Shown: positions 7,539 through 16,776 of the stretch, piece after piece
How the letters are laid out: every line of letters starts with the position of its first letter
How positions within the stretch are numbered: the stretch's first letter is position 1
Assembly: GCA_964526285.1 (NCBI GenBank)
Contig: CAZGIW010000027.1
Coordinates: 1 to 41,711 of the forward strand
Length of the DNA: 41,711 bases
Direction: 5' to 3'
Source: CAYMAZ01 sp964526285
Lineage (GTDB): Bacteria; Bacteroidota; Bacteroidia; Bacteroidales; DTU049
Translations under genes and position numbers: made by a program
The notes under the pieces: generated by a model
The model's database searches: none
What the model was told of the DNA's origin: nothing
The model's input: only the letters and a program-made list of their open reading frames with translations

Positions 7539-9260
7539 CTATGCCTTTTCCACCCAAAGTTTCACATCATCAATGGAAGGAGCGGGGATATCAAGTTTCA
7601 TTTTCTTTCTCAGTCCGCACAGATCATTAAATAACTTGTTCGGATTCAGACCCTTCAGGTCTTCGGGAGTTTGAATATTGGCTTTAATCAAAAGTTGAAC
7701 AAATGTTTCGGGAATGCCGTGATTGATGAGGCCCTCTCCTGAATTGACAGTCATCTTTTTCTCAGGTTTCATCTGTGGAAAGAAAAGCACTTCCTGAATT
7801 GATTGCTGATTGGTCATAAACATCACAAGTCTGTCAATCCCAATTCCCATTCCTGCGGTTGGCGGCATCCCATATTCAAGGGCGCGCACAAAATCATGGT
7901 CAATAAACATGGCCTCATCATCCCCTTTTTCAGATAATTTCAGTTGTTCCTGAAATCGTTCAAGCTGATCAATGGGGTCGTTGAGCTCACTGTATGCATT
8001 GGCAAGTTCTTTGCCATTGACCATGAGTTCAAAACGTTCGGTCAGTTCAGGATTACTCCTGTGTTTTTTGCAAAGTGGCGACATTTCAACAGGGTAATCA
8101 ATGATGAAAGTTGGTTGAATATAGTGATGTTCACATTTCTCACCGAAAATCGAATCAATGAGCTTTCCTTTTCCCATTGAAGCATCGGTTTCAATTTCCA
8201 GTTTTTTGCACACTTCTTTCAGTTGCAATTCATCCATGCCTGAGATGTCAATGCCAGTATGTTCTTTGATGGCATCAAGCATGGTGATTCTTTTAAACGG
8301 ACGTTTGAAGTCAATCTCCCTGTCGCCGCACATGACCTTTGTTGTTCCGTGCAGTTCCAGAGCAACACGTTCAACAAGTTCTTCGGTAAACTCCATCATC
8401 CACACATAATCTTTATATGCAACATAAATTTCAAGAACTGTAAATTCAGGATTGTGTGTGCGGTCCATCCCTTCATTGCGAAAATCCTTTGCAAATTCAT
8501 ACACCCCGTTAAATCCTCCCACAATCAGGCGTTTCAGATACAGCTCATTGGCAACTCTCAGATAAAGAGGAATATTCAGTGCATTGTGATGAGTAATAAA
8601 TGGCCGTGCCGCAGCACCACCGGGAATGGATTGAAGGATGGGTGTTTCAACTTCTACATAATTATGCTCATTGAAAAACTGACGCATGGAGTTGATGATT
8701 TTTGTTCTTTTCAAAAATGTGTCTTTCACATCATCATTCACAATCAGGTCAACATAGCGCATGCGGTATCTTTGTTCGGGGTCGGTGAAAGCATCATACA
8801 CAACACCATCTTTTTCTTTAACAATGGGAAGTGGACGTAAGGCTTTACTCAGAATTTTAAGAGAATTGATATGAATTGAAATTTCTCCCATTTTTGTGAT
8901 AAACACAAAGCCTGTCACTCCAATAAAATCACCAATATCCAGGTGTTTTTTGAAAACTTCATTATAGAGAGACTTGTCATCTTCAGGACAAATGTCATCA
9001 CGTTTCACATAAATCTGAATTCGGCCGGTATGATCTTTTATCTCCGCAAAAGCAGCAGCACCCATAATTCGTCGGCTCATAATCCGACCTGCTATTTGAA
9101 TATTTTGAAAATCATCGGGGTTTTTTTCAAAACCATCAATGATTTGCTGACAAGTGATATTCACATTGAAACTCTCTGCGGGAAAGGGATTAATTCCCAT
9201 TTCATGAAGAACTTTCAAAGATTCTCTTCTGATAATTTCCTGTTCACTTAAATGATGCAT
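7539..9260 (-). CDS. lysS: Lysyl-tRNA synthetase, class II
   Basis: This 573-residue synthetase charges tRNA-Lys. The N-terminal OB-fold domain (IQIAGRIMSRRIMGAAAF) is followed by class II motif 2 (FRNEGMDRTHNPEFT) and motif 3 (GMGIGIDRLVMF). A C-terminal extension of about 75 residues after the FFPQMKPEK segment contains a helix-hairpin-helix-like stretch (ETFVQLLIKANIQTPEDL) and is usual in Bacteroidota LysRS. The ATG at 9260 follows a -7 element by 16 bp. It converges with the FemAB-like gene across a repeat. It is a housekeeping gene with no anomaly seen. Confidence 0.97.
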   Translation of the reverse strand: MHHLSEQEIIRRESLKVLHEMGINPFPAESFNVNITCQQIIDGFEKNPDDFQNIQIAGRIMSRRIMGAAAFAEIKDHTGRIQIYVKRDDICPEDDKSLYNEVFKKHLDIGDFIGVTGFVFITKMGEISIHINSLKILSKALRPLPIVKEKDGVVYDAFTDPEQRYRMRYVDLIVNDDVKDTFLKRTKIINSMRQFFNEHNYVEVETPILQSIPGGAAARPFITHHNALNIPLYLRVANELYLKRLIVGGFNGVYEFAKDFRNEGMDRTHNPEFTVLEIYVAYKDYVWMMEFTEELVERVALELHGTTKVMCGDREIDFKRPFKRITMLDAIKEHTGIDISGMDELQLKEVCKKLEIETDASMGKGKLIDSIFGEKCEHHYIQPTFIIDYPVEMSPLCKKHRSNPELTERFELMVNGKELANAYSELNDPIDQLERFQEQLKLSEKGDDEAMFIDHDFVRALEYGMPPTAGMGIGIDRLVMFMTNQQSIQEVLFFPQMKPEKKMTVNSGEGLINHGIPETFVQLLIKANIQTPEDLKGLNPNKLFNDLCGLRKKMKLDIPAPSIDDVKLWVEKA

Positions 9261-9276
9261 GGTAAATTTTTTTTTG

Positions 9277-9284
9277 CAAATTTA
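9277..9284 (-). promoter_or_regulatory. -7 element (TAAATTTG) of lysS
   Basis: The complement of 9277-9284 reads TAAATTTG, matching TAnnTTTG. The initiation point would lie about 10 nt before the ATG. No clear -33 TTTG was found. Confidence 0.4.
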
Positions 9285-9377
9285 TGAAAAACTCACCGCT
9301 CAGAGAAAAGGAATTTTCATGTGCAAATTGTTTTCTAATTGTAAAGAATGATAAATAATCAAACCCCACAAGAGAAA

Positions 9378-10817
9378 TTACTTATCCTCAATATGCAGAA
9401 TAATTCCGGAATAGTATTTTGATTTTGTATTCACCTTCAAATTTTCAAACTTTCCGCTTCCCTCAAAAAAGCCACCAGCCAAAACACCATCTGGAGTTGA
9501 GTGGATACATTTTATCTGGTCAGTTTTATGTCCCCCTCCGCGTGCAAACCAAAGGAGTTCACCATCCAGACTAAGTTTGAAAATGCATGCATCAGAATGG
9601 TTGTAGCGGTCATCATCACTACCATTAATTTTTTTCACAGGGGCATTGTCTCCTGTTGATGAAAAACCCATTTCCTGAAAACCAAAGCCGGCTGCCCAAA
9701 TCTCTCCTCTGGGTGTTTCATCAACTGTGATAATACGGTCAGTTGAAAGCCCATTCAGAGTACACACCCATTTTAATGATCCTGAACAGGAAAATTTTGC
9801 AATGAAACCATCTTCAGTAGTTGTGTGGTCAGCAGTGAGGGTTGTGGATACTTCTTTGTTTCCGAATAAACTAATGCCGGTTTTTTCTCCTGAATCATCC
9901 CCTGAAAAATAACCTGTGAGTATCAGGTGCCTGTCAGATGTGAATAGTATATCCGTGCATGTTGCATCGTTTGATATAAGCCGCATAAAATTAACACATT
10001 CCCCATCTGAGTCAAAAGTTGCAACAAATACTTCAGCAACATGCAATTTTTCTCCACCTTCAAAAGTCTTTTCGTCTGTTGTGTAAGTCCAATTTCCAGC
10101 CATGACTGATCCGCTCATCCTTCCAGCCACATAAACATACTCCCCGTCACCTGTTACGGCATGAGGAAAAATTCCGGTGATAAATGAGTTGCCTCCTGTA
10201 AGCGGTGTTGCATATTGCAGCTCACCATATGTATTATAGGAAAGCAGAAGTGCGTTTTTGCTCATTTGTTTTGAAAAATTTTGTGTCCCAATACTGACAT
10301 TATCATCATAACCGATGAGTACAGACAAATTTCCGGTTTTGTCTGCATAAAGGGCTGTTGCATATACATTGCTGTTTTCAGATTTGAAATCAATCATTTT
10401 TACAACACTTCCGTTGTGAGAAATATCAATGAGAATGGCAGCAAACCGGTCAGTTTCATATACTTTTCCTCCAAGAGCAAACCCATTTCTGTATTGTCCC
10501 AGCACCCATAATCCTCCTGGTTTCACTGCGATATCAATAATGGAGATTGGCAATTCTATCGCCCAGTCAACTTCGCTATTTGTATTTCTCTTTACAATCA
10601 GTTCTGATTTGGTGGTGGTTTTAAAAATACTTCCCCCGATTTTAAAACTTCCTGCATACATCATTGACAAATATGTGTTTCCCTTTGAGTCAGTTTCAAT
10701 TTGTGTAATCATTGACAATTTGTCGGAGTTAAGTTCGTCAATAGTCCTCAGTGTTTGTGATGACAATGAAAAAACAAAAAAGAGAAAAAATAAGGAAAAT
10801 GCGGTAAAAAGATTCAT
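9378..10817 (-). CDS. Secreted beta-propeller-like repeat protein
   Basis: This 479-residue protein has a clear signal peptide (about residues 1-20, ending FSLSS before Gln21). Its body is built from irregular repeats of about 50-60 residues with patterns such as D.KGNTYL, DGEYVYVAGRMSG, RHLILTGYFSGD, RGEIWAAGFGF and DGVLAGGFFEGSGKF. These resemble the SBBP/delta-60-type beta-propeller proteins of Bacteroidota, which are often found on the cell surface. I see no convincing type IX sorting domain at the C-terminus. The function is unknown. It is a single gene 117 bp upstream of lysS on the same strand with its own intergenic region on both sides. Confidence 0.65.
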   Translation of the reverse strand: MNLFTAFSLFFLFFVFSLSSQTLRTIDELNSDKLSMITQIETDSKGNTYLSMMYAGSFKIGGSIFKTTTKSELIVKRNTNSEVDWAIELPISIIDIAVKPGGLWVLGQYRNGFALGGKVYETDRFAAILIDISHNGSVVKMIDFKSENSNVYATALYADKTGNLSVLIGYDDNVSIGTQNFSKQMSKNALLLSYNTYGELQYATPLTGGNSFITGIFPHAVTGDGEYVYVAGRMSGSVMAGNWTYTTDEKTFEGGEKLHVAEVFVATFDSDGECVNFMRLISNDATCTDILFTSDRHLILTGYFSGDDSGEKTGISLFGNKEVSTTLTADHTTTEDGFIAKFSCSGSLKWVCTLNGLSTDRIITVDETPRGEIWAAGFGFQEMGFSSTGDNAPVKKINGSDDDRYNHSDACIFKLSLDGELLWFARGGGHKTDQIKCIHSTPDGVLAGGFFEGSGKFENLKVNTKSKYYSGIILHIEDK

Positions 10818-10945
10818 ATTGTTTAGGTTTTGCTGTATTTATTCAGCGAATTTACAAAAAATATATATTGTGCTTATGTGGTTATGAGAAAAAAGCAGAA
10901 TCGATTTTAAATTTATCTTAAATTTAATGGTTGTAGTATGAATAA

Positions 10946-10976
10946 TTTGGTAAATCGAAATATTTGCATAGTTTTG
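10946..10976 (+). promoter_or_regulatory. Bacteroidota promoter of the membrane AraC gene
   Basis: TTTG at 10946-10949 and TAGTTTTG at 10969-10976 are separated by exactly 19 bp, the textbook Bacteroidota spacing. Transcription would begin near 10983, giving a leader of about 13 nt. Confidence 0.7.
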
Positions 10977-10995
10977 CAAAGCATTTTTTGCGATA

Positions 10996-12153
10996 ATGGA
11001 AGTTCATATGCATGAAATTAAAATAATTTCTTTGGCAATAGCTTTTTTTTCTCCTTTGGCATGGGCACTTACATATTTGTTTGATGGCTTCAAAGGACAT
11101 AAGTCAAGAATTTATCTTTTCTTTCTAATGCTTTCTGCTTCATTGACCTATTTTTTTACCTATACCAAATTTTCAGGAAATCTTGATATCTACTCGTATT
11201 TGTTTTTTCTTCAGGTGGTGGTTTCTCTTTGTCTGTTTCCACTTTTCTTTTTGTATATCAAATCTTTAACATCAGAGAACAAATTGGAATTGGGTGAAAT
11301 ATTACCGCATTTCATATTTCCTTTTTCCATGTTTCTTACATATTTTATTTTTCAAAAATTCTTAATGAGCAGAGAAGAAGAAAAGCTTTTTATGAATGTA
11401 TTGCTGGATATTGATGATCATCAAAACATTCTATTTATTACCGGAAAAGTGATATATGATATCGGGAAAGTAATATATGTGATTATTTCCATATTGTATT
11501 TTGTATATTCTGTAAAATATTTAAGAAAACATTATAAAAAAGTTCAGGATATATATCCGGATGATGATACAAAAGAATTAAAGTGGTTTAAAACAATAGG
11601 AATCCTCGTGGCCTTGCTTACATTGTTTTTTTCAATCATTCATTTGATGAAGAATTCAAAGGTGGCTTCCAATGAACTTTTGGTTACTGTTTCATATCTG
11701 GTTTTTGCCATATTCTTCTGGTTTCTCGGATTGTATGGATTTAGACAAGCAGATGTCTTTGATTATCAGGAAGTTATTGAAACTGAAACTTTCGAAGTAA
11801 GTGCCAGGATTTCCCGTGACGATATAGAAGAATATATTGAAAAACATAAACCATACAGAAACCGTCATGTATCGGTGTTCGATTTTTGCTATCATTTTCA
11901 TACAAACAGAACCTATCTTTCAGAATCCATTAAAACCAATTTTGGAACAAATTTCAGAGGACTCATTAATCAATACAGAATAAAAGAGGTAATTCAAAGA
12001 ATTAATGATTTAATTCATAAAAACACAGATATCAACCTTGAAGAAATTGCAATCAAATCAGGATTCAGCTCATATAATACATTTCTTAGAGTTTTTAAAT
12101 CAGAAATGCAAATTACTCCATCAGAGTACATTGAGAAAAAACTTCTGATGTAA
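10996..12153 (+). CDS. Membrane-anchored AraC-family transcriptional regulator
   Basis: The 385-residue protein combines seven predicted transmembrane helices in roughly the first 250 residues (the first at about 8-28, the last around AIFFWFLGLYGF) with a cytoplasmic C-terminal AraC/XylS DNA-binding domain. The latter shows two helix-turn-helix units, including LEEIAIKSGFSSYNTFLRVFK and TPSEYIEKK. Such 7TM-AraC proteins are common in Bacteroidota and are thought to respond to membrane or extracellular cues. The target genes are unknown. It is a lone gene with a strong promoter. It ends 2 bp before the convergent nth gene, so the two transcripts must overlap. Confidence 0.85.
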   Translation: MEVHMHEIKIISLAIAFFSPLAWALTYLFDGFKGHKSRIYLFFLMLSASLTYFFTYTKFSGNLDIYSYLFFLQVVVSLCLFPLFFLYIKSLTSENKLELGEILPHFIFPFSMFLTYFIFQKFLMSREEEKLFMNVLLDIDDHQNILFITGKVIYDIGKVIYVIISILYFVYSVKYLRKHYKKVQDIYPDDDTKELKWFKTIGILVALLTLFFSIIHLMKNSKVASNELLVTVSYLVFAIFFWFLGLYGFRQADVFDYQEVIETETFEVSARISRDDIEEYIEKHKPYRNRHVSVFDFCYHFHTNRTYLSESIKTNFGTNFRGLINQYRIKEVIQRINDLIHKNTDINLEEIAIKSGFSSYNTFLRVFKSEMQITPSEYIEKKLLM

Positions 12154-12155
12154 TC

Positions 12156-12806
12156 TCAATTGTTCTTTAATTTCTTAAAAAACTTGCATATCTCCTTTAT
12201 TCCGCAATCATCACACTTTGGTTTTCGTGCAATACAAACATATCGTCCATGCAGGATTAACCAGTGATGTAGTGTTGCCAAAACGGATTTGTCGGATACA
12301 TTTTCAACAATTTGCTTTTCAACAGAGAGAGGTGTTGTGGCTTTTGAGTTGACAATGCCAATTCTGTGTGAAACTCTGAATACATGTGTATCAACTGCCA
12401 ATACAGACTCGTTTTGCAAAACAGAAAGCAAAACATGGGCAGTTTTTCTTCCAATTCCGGGTAATGTTGTCAGTGTTTTTACATCACATGGGAGCTTTCC
12501 GTTGAATTCAGTTTCAATTCTCACCGAAAGAGCATGCAAATGTTTTGCTTTGTTGTTGGGATATGAACAACTCCTGATGAATTGAAAAATTTGTGAAACA
12601 TTGCTCTTTGACATGCTTTTAAAATCAGGAAATTTTTCAAACAAAGCAGGAGTTATCATATTCACTCTTTTGTCTGTGCATTGTGCTGACAAAATAACTG
12701 CCACTGCCAGTTCGTACTCATTTTTGAACTGTAGTTCGGTTTCTGCATCAGGCATGTTTTCACTGAAGAATGCAATAAGGTGATGTAATTTCTGTTTTCT
12801 ATTCAT
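12156..12806 (-). CDS. nth: Endonuclease III
   Basis: This 216-residue DNA glycosylase/AP lyase removes oxidised pyrimidines in base-excision repair. The helix-hairpin-helix TLPGIGRKTAHVL contains the catalytic Lys121. The conserved Asp139 follows in VDTHVFRVSHRIG. The C-terminal [4Fe-4S] cluster motif is intact (Cys-x6-Cys-x2-Cys-x5-Cys from CIARKPKC onward). Length and motifs are normal. It is divergent from the subtilase gene with only 37 bp between the starts. Confidence 0.95.
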   Translation of the reverse strand: MNRKQKLHHLIAFFSENMPDAETELQFKNEYELAVAVILSAQCTDKRVNMITPALFEKFPDFKSMSKSNVSQIFQFIRSCSYPNNKAKHLHALSVRIETEFNGKLPCDVKTLTTLPGIGRKTAHVLLSVLQNESVLAVDTHVFRVSHRIGIVNSKATTPLSVEKQIVENVSDKSVLATLHHWLILHGRYVCIARKPKCDDCGIKEICKFFKKLKNN

Positions 12807-12814
12807 GAAAATAA

Positions 12815-12822
12815 TATATTTG
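12815..12822 (+). promoter_or_regulatory. -7 element (TATATTTG) of the subtilase gene
   Basis: TATATTTG lies 21 bp before the ATG at 12844, within the short divergent gap to nth. A -33 TTTG at the right distance is not evident. Confidence 0.4.
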
Positions 12823-12843
12823 CATCATTAAATTTAATTTATA

Positions 12844-14427
12844 ATGAAACGTGTAAAACTACTTCTTTTTTTTATATTATTGTTCAGTTTTTCAGTGTAT
12901 TCACAAACCCACTGGGTTGTTTTTACTGATAAAAACGAAACGGTTTTTAATCCTTATGAATATTTTGATGAAAAGGCAATTGAAAGAAGACTTGATATTG
13001 GTTATGACTTGCATGACTATTCAGATTTTCCTGTGAATGAACAATATGTTTTGCAGGTTGAAAATAGTGTTGATTCAGTTTCATATGTTAGCAGGTGGAT
13101 GAATGCATTGAGTGTTTGGGGTACACATCAACAACTTGCACAGGTTTCAAATTTTGAATTTGTTAAAGAAATCATTCCCATTGAACAAGATTTTGTCTTA
13201 TGCAGTGCAAAATCTCCCATTTCAAAAATTGATACAAGTATATGGACAAATCAATTGTCGGTGATGCAGGGAAATTTATTTGCTGAAGCGGGAATTGACG
13301 GAAGAGGAGTGAGAGTTGCTGTTTTTGACGGAGGTTTTCCCGGAGTTGACACACATCCGGCATTTGAACATATTCGCAATGATGGCAGAATTATCAAAAC
13401 ATGGGATTTTGTGAGAAAACGCGAACATGTATATGGCGCAAATTCTCATGGCACAATGGTGCTTTCGGTTATAGCAGGAATCTACAACGGAAAACCATTG
13501 GGGCTGGCCACAGGTGCTGAATTTCTGCTGGCAAGAACAGAAAGAAACACAGAACCTTATTCTGAGGAAGTTAACTGGGCAGCAGCTCTTGAATGGGCTG
13601 ATAAAAACGGAGCAGATATAGTGAATAGTTCACTGGGATATACTTATCACAGATATTTTCCTTATCAGATGGATGGACAGACTTCTTTTATATCCAGGAT
13701 TGCCAATCAGGCTGCATCAAAAGGGATTCTCATTGTGAATGCAGCCGGAAATGATGGTGATAATAAGTGGACAATCATCGGTGCGCCTGCTGATGCAGAC
13801 AGTATTCTTTCTGTTGGCGGAATTAATCCATATACAGATTATCGTATTAACTTCAGCTCTTTTGGACCCACTTCAGATTTCAGAAGAAAACCGAATGTTT
13901 GCGCTTTTGGTCATGCTGTTGTGGCAGGTAAAAAAAATCTGACCGAAATTTTTGGAACTTCTTTTGCAAGCCCCCTTGTTGCTGGATTCGCTGCCTGTAC
14001 AAAACAGTTGCATCCTGAATTACATGGAGTTGAATTAAAGGAAATGATTGAACAATCTGGAAGACAATATCCTTTTTTTGATTATGCCCATGGATATGGT
14101 GTTCCTCAGGCATCAAAAGTATTTAACCCCTATGTTAACAACAACGAGATTACTTTTTTTGTGAATCATAATGAGCAGGGTGCATATATAAATATCTCAG
14201 ATAATCAATTAGTTGAAACTTCAGATGAAGCAAAAAACGTATATAATAATTACTTGTATTTTGCATACATTGATAATGAAGGGATTATTTGCGAATGGGG
14301 TATTATCAAAGTAACCGAAAGAGAGTTTCTTGTGCAGAATCCGCTACGTTTTCCCATGGCTGTTGAACTCAGTCTGCACTTCAGAGGCTACACAACATCA
14401 GTTTCATTGACAAGTGACAATTATTAA
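12844..14427 (+). CDS. Secreted S8 (subtilisin-like) serine protease
   Basis: This 527-residue exported protease has a signal peptide at residues 1-20 (cut before Gln21) and an inhibitor-like prodomain to about 120. The S8 catalytic domain has the full triad Asp162 (VFDGGF), His202 (NSHGTMV) and Ser373 (FGTSFASP), plus oxyanion Asn303 (NAAGND). The C-terminal about 100 residues form a beta-rich domain. I do not see an obvious type IX sorting signal, so the final location (periplasm or surface) is open. The next gene starts 11 bp downstream on the same strand and also encodes an exported protein, suggesting an operon. Confidence 0.9.
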   Translation: MKRVKLLLFFILLFSFSVYSQTHWVVFTDKNETVFNPYEYFDEKAIERRLDIGYDLHDYSDFPVNEQYVLQVENSVDSVSYVSRWMNALSVWGTHQQLAQVSNFEFVKEIIPIEQDFVLCSAKSPISKIDTSIWTNQLSVMQGNLFAEAGIDGRGVRVAVFDGGFPGVDTHPAFEHIRNDGRIIKTWDFVRKREHVYGANSHGTMVLSVIAGIYNGKPLGLATGAEFLLARTERNTEPYSEEVNWAAALEWADKNGADIVNSSLGYTYHRYFPYQMDGQTSFISRIANQAASKGILIVNAAGNDGDNKWTIIGAPADADSILSVGGINPYTDYRINFSSFGPTSDFRRKPNVCAFGHAVVAGKKNLTEIFGTSFASPLVAGFAACTKQLHPELHGVELKEMIEQSGRQYPFFDYAHGYGVPQASKVFNPYVNNNEITFFVNHNEQGAYINISDNQLVETSDEAKNVYNNYLYFAYIDNEGIICEWGIIKVTEREFLVQNPLRFPMAVELSLHFRGYTTSVSLTSDNY

Positions 14428-14437
14428 AACAATTAAG

Positions 14438-15142
14438 ATGAAAAGAATATCAATCAGTATATTGTGTGTGTTTTTATTAACAGGAATTGTGATGTCACAA
14501 GATGTTGTGATGTATAATATTGTAACAAAAGCCACAGACAAGCCTGATAAATGTCCAAATTGTAAAAAATTTGGTCACATTTATTCCACAATTGCATGGA
14601 GTCCTGCCCTGTTTTCCAATGAAACAGATGTTAAAATACTGAGTTCCAGTTGTTATGGTTTGGGCTATCGCAGGTTTTACCGAATTAACCAGTTTTTGTC
14701 AACGGGTTATAATATTGCACTGCTTGGTAATGGATATAACATCAAACAGAAAGAAAATAAAAACATACATGATACTGTTTTACACGACAAGGAGACATAT
14801 TATGTGAACTATGCCGGTGCAGAATGGTTTTTCAGAATTAACTTTGACAAAAGAAGGGGGATGTATGTTGGTCATTTTCTTGATCTGGGGTTTTATAGCG
14901 GGTATCATTACACGAGACAGCGTTTTATTCAGGATAATACAGACCAGGGAGTAAAGGTGAAAATCTGGTATAAAAATGTGAATTATCTGGAGAATTATCA
15001 ATATGGATTGTGTGCAAGGGTTGGTTTTAACCGTTATGTTTTAATGGCGAGGTACAGAATGACAGATATTATTAATCCGCAAACAGATTTTAATCAGTTA
15101 CCCAGGATGACCTTTGGGCTGGAAATTGGGTTGCACCTTTAG
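14438..15142 (+). CDS. Exported protein of unknown function, possible beta-barrel
   Basis: About 234 residues from the ATG at 14438. The open frame reaches back to 14414, but the residues from MKRISISILCVF form a clean signal peptide ending before Gln. The mature part begins with a CPNC pair and then alternates aromatic strands typical of small outer-membrane barrels (GLGYRRFYR, YVNYAGAEWFF, GFYSGYHYTRQRF, FGLEIGLHL at the end). I do not recognise the family. It directly follows the subtilase gene and may be co-expressed with it. Confidence 0.6.
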   Translation: MKRISISILCVFLLTGIVMSQDVVMYNIVTKATDKPDKCPNCKKFGHIYSTIAWSPALFSNETDVKILSSSCYGLGYRRFYRINQFLSTGYNIALLGNGYNIKQKENKNIHDTVLHDKETYYVNYAGAEWFFRINFDKRRGMYVGHFLDLGFYSGYHYTRQRFIQDNTDQGVKVKIWYKNVNYLENYQYGLCARVGFNRYVLMARYRMTDIINPQTDFNQLPRMTFGLEIGLHL

Positions 15143-15229
15143 GTTAGTGACTTTGATATTTATTGGTGTCACATCATATACAATCAGAATACATTGTGAT
15201 AAATCATAGAGCAAAATAAAACCGGATAT

Positions 15230-16006
15230 TCAGAAAGTGAGCCCCACAACCATAAATGCAGATTTTTCTACAGGATTGGTTATGATACCTGCATTCATAA
15301 CACATGAAAACTGATTACTGATTTTGAGTTCTTTTTCAAAACTACAGCCCACATTGATAATACCTGGAGCAGTTGTGCCGTAAAAAGTTTCTTCACCCAT
15401 ATCTTCATTGGCTTTGTCGGGTACAGCACCCAAAAATAATGTCATTGTTGATCCCTTTAGTTCTTTCTCATATCCCAGTTCAATATATTTGCTGTATATA
15501 ATTCCGCCTTCTGTACCGTCGGAATTGATTTTTCTGGCATCAGCTCCGTAAAGAATCATGGCAAACTGCAGTGAAACAGGGAATTTTTCAGTACCGGCAA
15601 AACCAATCATTCCTTCAATCATGTGTGGAGTTTCACCGTCTTTGTAATTAAACAGGTCATAACCAGTTGGAGAATTGTCATACAGAAAATAATCAGTCAC
15701 TGTTAGTTCAAACATTTCTTTGAAAGTATAAGTAAGATACAAATCCAGTTCTTCGTCAAATTGTTTTCCTATTGAATAGGCTCCCCATAATCCCAGCGTA
15801 ACAGCATGTTTTTCTGAACCCAGATTAAGTTCAATACAAGGATGAACAAATGGCATATTTCCGGCAATGTCAAGACCTCTCCAAATGTAACGGTTTACAA
15901 GCTGAGCCTCAAATGAGACGACTGATTGGTTTTCATCATCAATGTCTTGAGTAAAGCCAAGTTGAATTAAAAAGAGTAAAGCTGCAAAAAACAAAGTTTT
16001 TTTCAT
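15230..16006 (-). CDS. TorF-like putative outer-membrane porin
   Basis: About 258 residues with a signal peptide (MKKTLFFAALLFLIQLGF, cut before Gln). The mature start VNRYIWRGLDIAGN is the conserved opening of the TorF/TIGR02001 family of presumed outer-membrane barrels, and the chain ends in an aromatic beta-strand (FMVVGLTF). The substrate is unknown. I place the start at the ATG at 16006. The frame also contains a TTG three codons upstream. It lies 41 bp downstream of the response regulator on the same strand, so it may be part of, or a target of, that two-component system. Confidence 0.65.
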   Translation of the reverse strand: MKKTLFFAALLFLIQLGFTQDIDDENQSVVSFEAQLVNRYIWRGLDIAGNMPFVHPCIELNLGSEKHAVTLGLWGAYSIGKQFDEELDLYLTYTFKEMFELTVTDYFLYDNSPTGYDLFNYKDGETPHMIEGMIGFAGTEKFPVSLQFAMILYGADARKINSDGTEGGIIYSKYIELGYEKELKGSTMTLFLGAVPDKANEDMGEETFYGTTAPGIINVGCSFEKELKISNQFSCVMNAGIITNPVEKSAFMVVGLTF

Positions 16007-16047
16007 TGTATACAAATTTGTGAATAATTAACATGGTATAAATTACT

Positions 16048-16776
16048 TTAACTGACAGGTTCACTTTCATCAGGCACAACGAATTTAAATCCCACACCGT
16101 GAATATTCAGCAGTTCTATTCTCTCATCGTCTTTCAGATATTTTCTTAGTTTTGAGATATACACATCCATGCTTCTGGAGTGAAAATAATTGTCTTCACC
16201 CCAGATAAGTTTAAGAGCAACTTTTCTGTCGAGAATCCGGTTTGAATAATTACACAGAAGTTTCAACAAATCAGCTTCACGTGCGGTGAGTTTTTCCTCC
16301 TGTTCTTCAAGCTTCAGCACTTGTCTGTTGTGGTCAAAACTATAAATGCCAATCTGATAAGTTGAGGAATCTTTCACTTTTCTTTCCTTGTCCTTGTATG
16401 CTCTCAGAAGAACAGCATTGATTCGTGCCAAAAGTTCTTCCATAGTAAAAGGCTTTGTCAGATAATCATCAGCGCCAAGCCTGAAACCTTCCAGTATATC
16501 AGTTTGAAGTGTTTTTGCTGTAGTAAAAATAATAGGGATATTAATTTTTTTCTCCCTGATTTCCTGTGCTACTTTAAATCCATCTTTTTTTGGCATCATC
16601 ACATCAAGCAATACCAGGCTGATATCATCACTTGCAAGCACTTTGTCAATCGCTTCTTCACCGTCAGCAGCCAGAATTACAGAATATCCTCTGGCTTCAA
16701 GATAAATTCTCAGAATCTGACCAAGATGTGGATCATCTTCTGCAAGCAAAACCGTATGTTTTTTTTCATTTTCCAT
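16048..16776 (-). CDS. OmpR-family response regulator (RprY-like)
   Basis: This 242-residue regulator has a receiver domain with acidic pocket AEDD (12-15), phospho-acceptor Asp58 (LLDVMMP), Thr85/86 and Lys108 (TKPF), then an OmpR/PhoB winged-helix DNA-binding domain (LTAREADLLKLL, RSMDVYISKLRKYL, IHGVGFKF). The frame is open for 34 codons further upstream inside the kinase gene, but the ATG at 16776 begins the canonical domain. It overlaps the kinase 3' end by 11 bp and is clearly its partner. Direct repeats upstream of the kinase gene (18569-18604) fit the type of site such regulators bind. The similarity to RprY of Bacteroides is my recollection and was not computed. Confidence 0.92.
   Translation of the reverse strand: MENEKKHTVLLAEDDPHLGQILRIYLEARGYSVILAADGEEAIDKVLASDDISLVLLDVMMPKKDGFKVAQEIREKKINIPIIFTTAKTLQTDILEGFRLGADDYLTKPFTMEELLARINAVLLRAYKDKERKVKDSSTYQIGIYSFDHNRQVLKLEEQEEKLTAREADLLKLLCNYSNRILDRKVALKLIWGEDNYFHSRSMDVYISKLRKYLKDDERIELLNIHGVGFKFVVPDESEPVS

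Noticed and set aside
7324..7674. 116-codon open frame on the plus strand
   Set aside because: It runs through the repeat and then antisense to the 3' end of lysS.
12844..14427. Type IX secretion sorting domain on the subtilase
   Set aside because: The C-terminal region shows none of the usual conserved sorting-domain residues.
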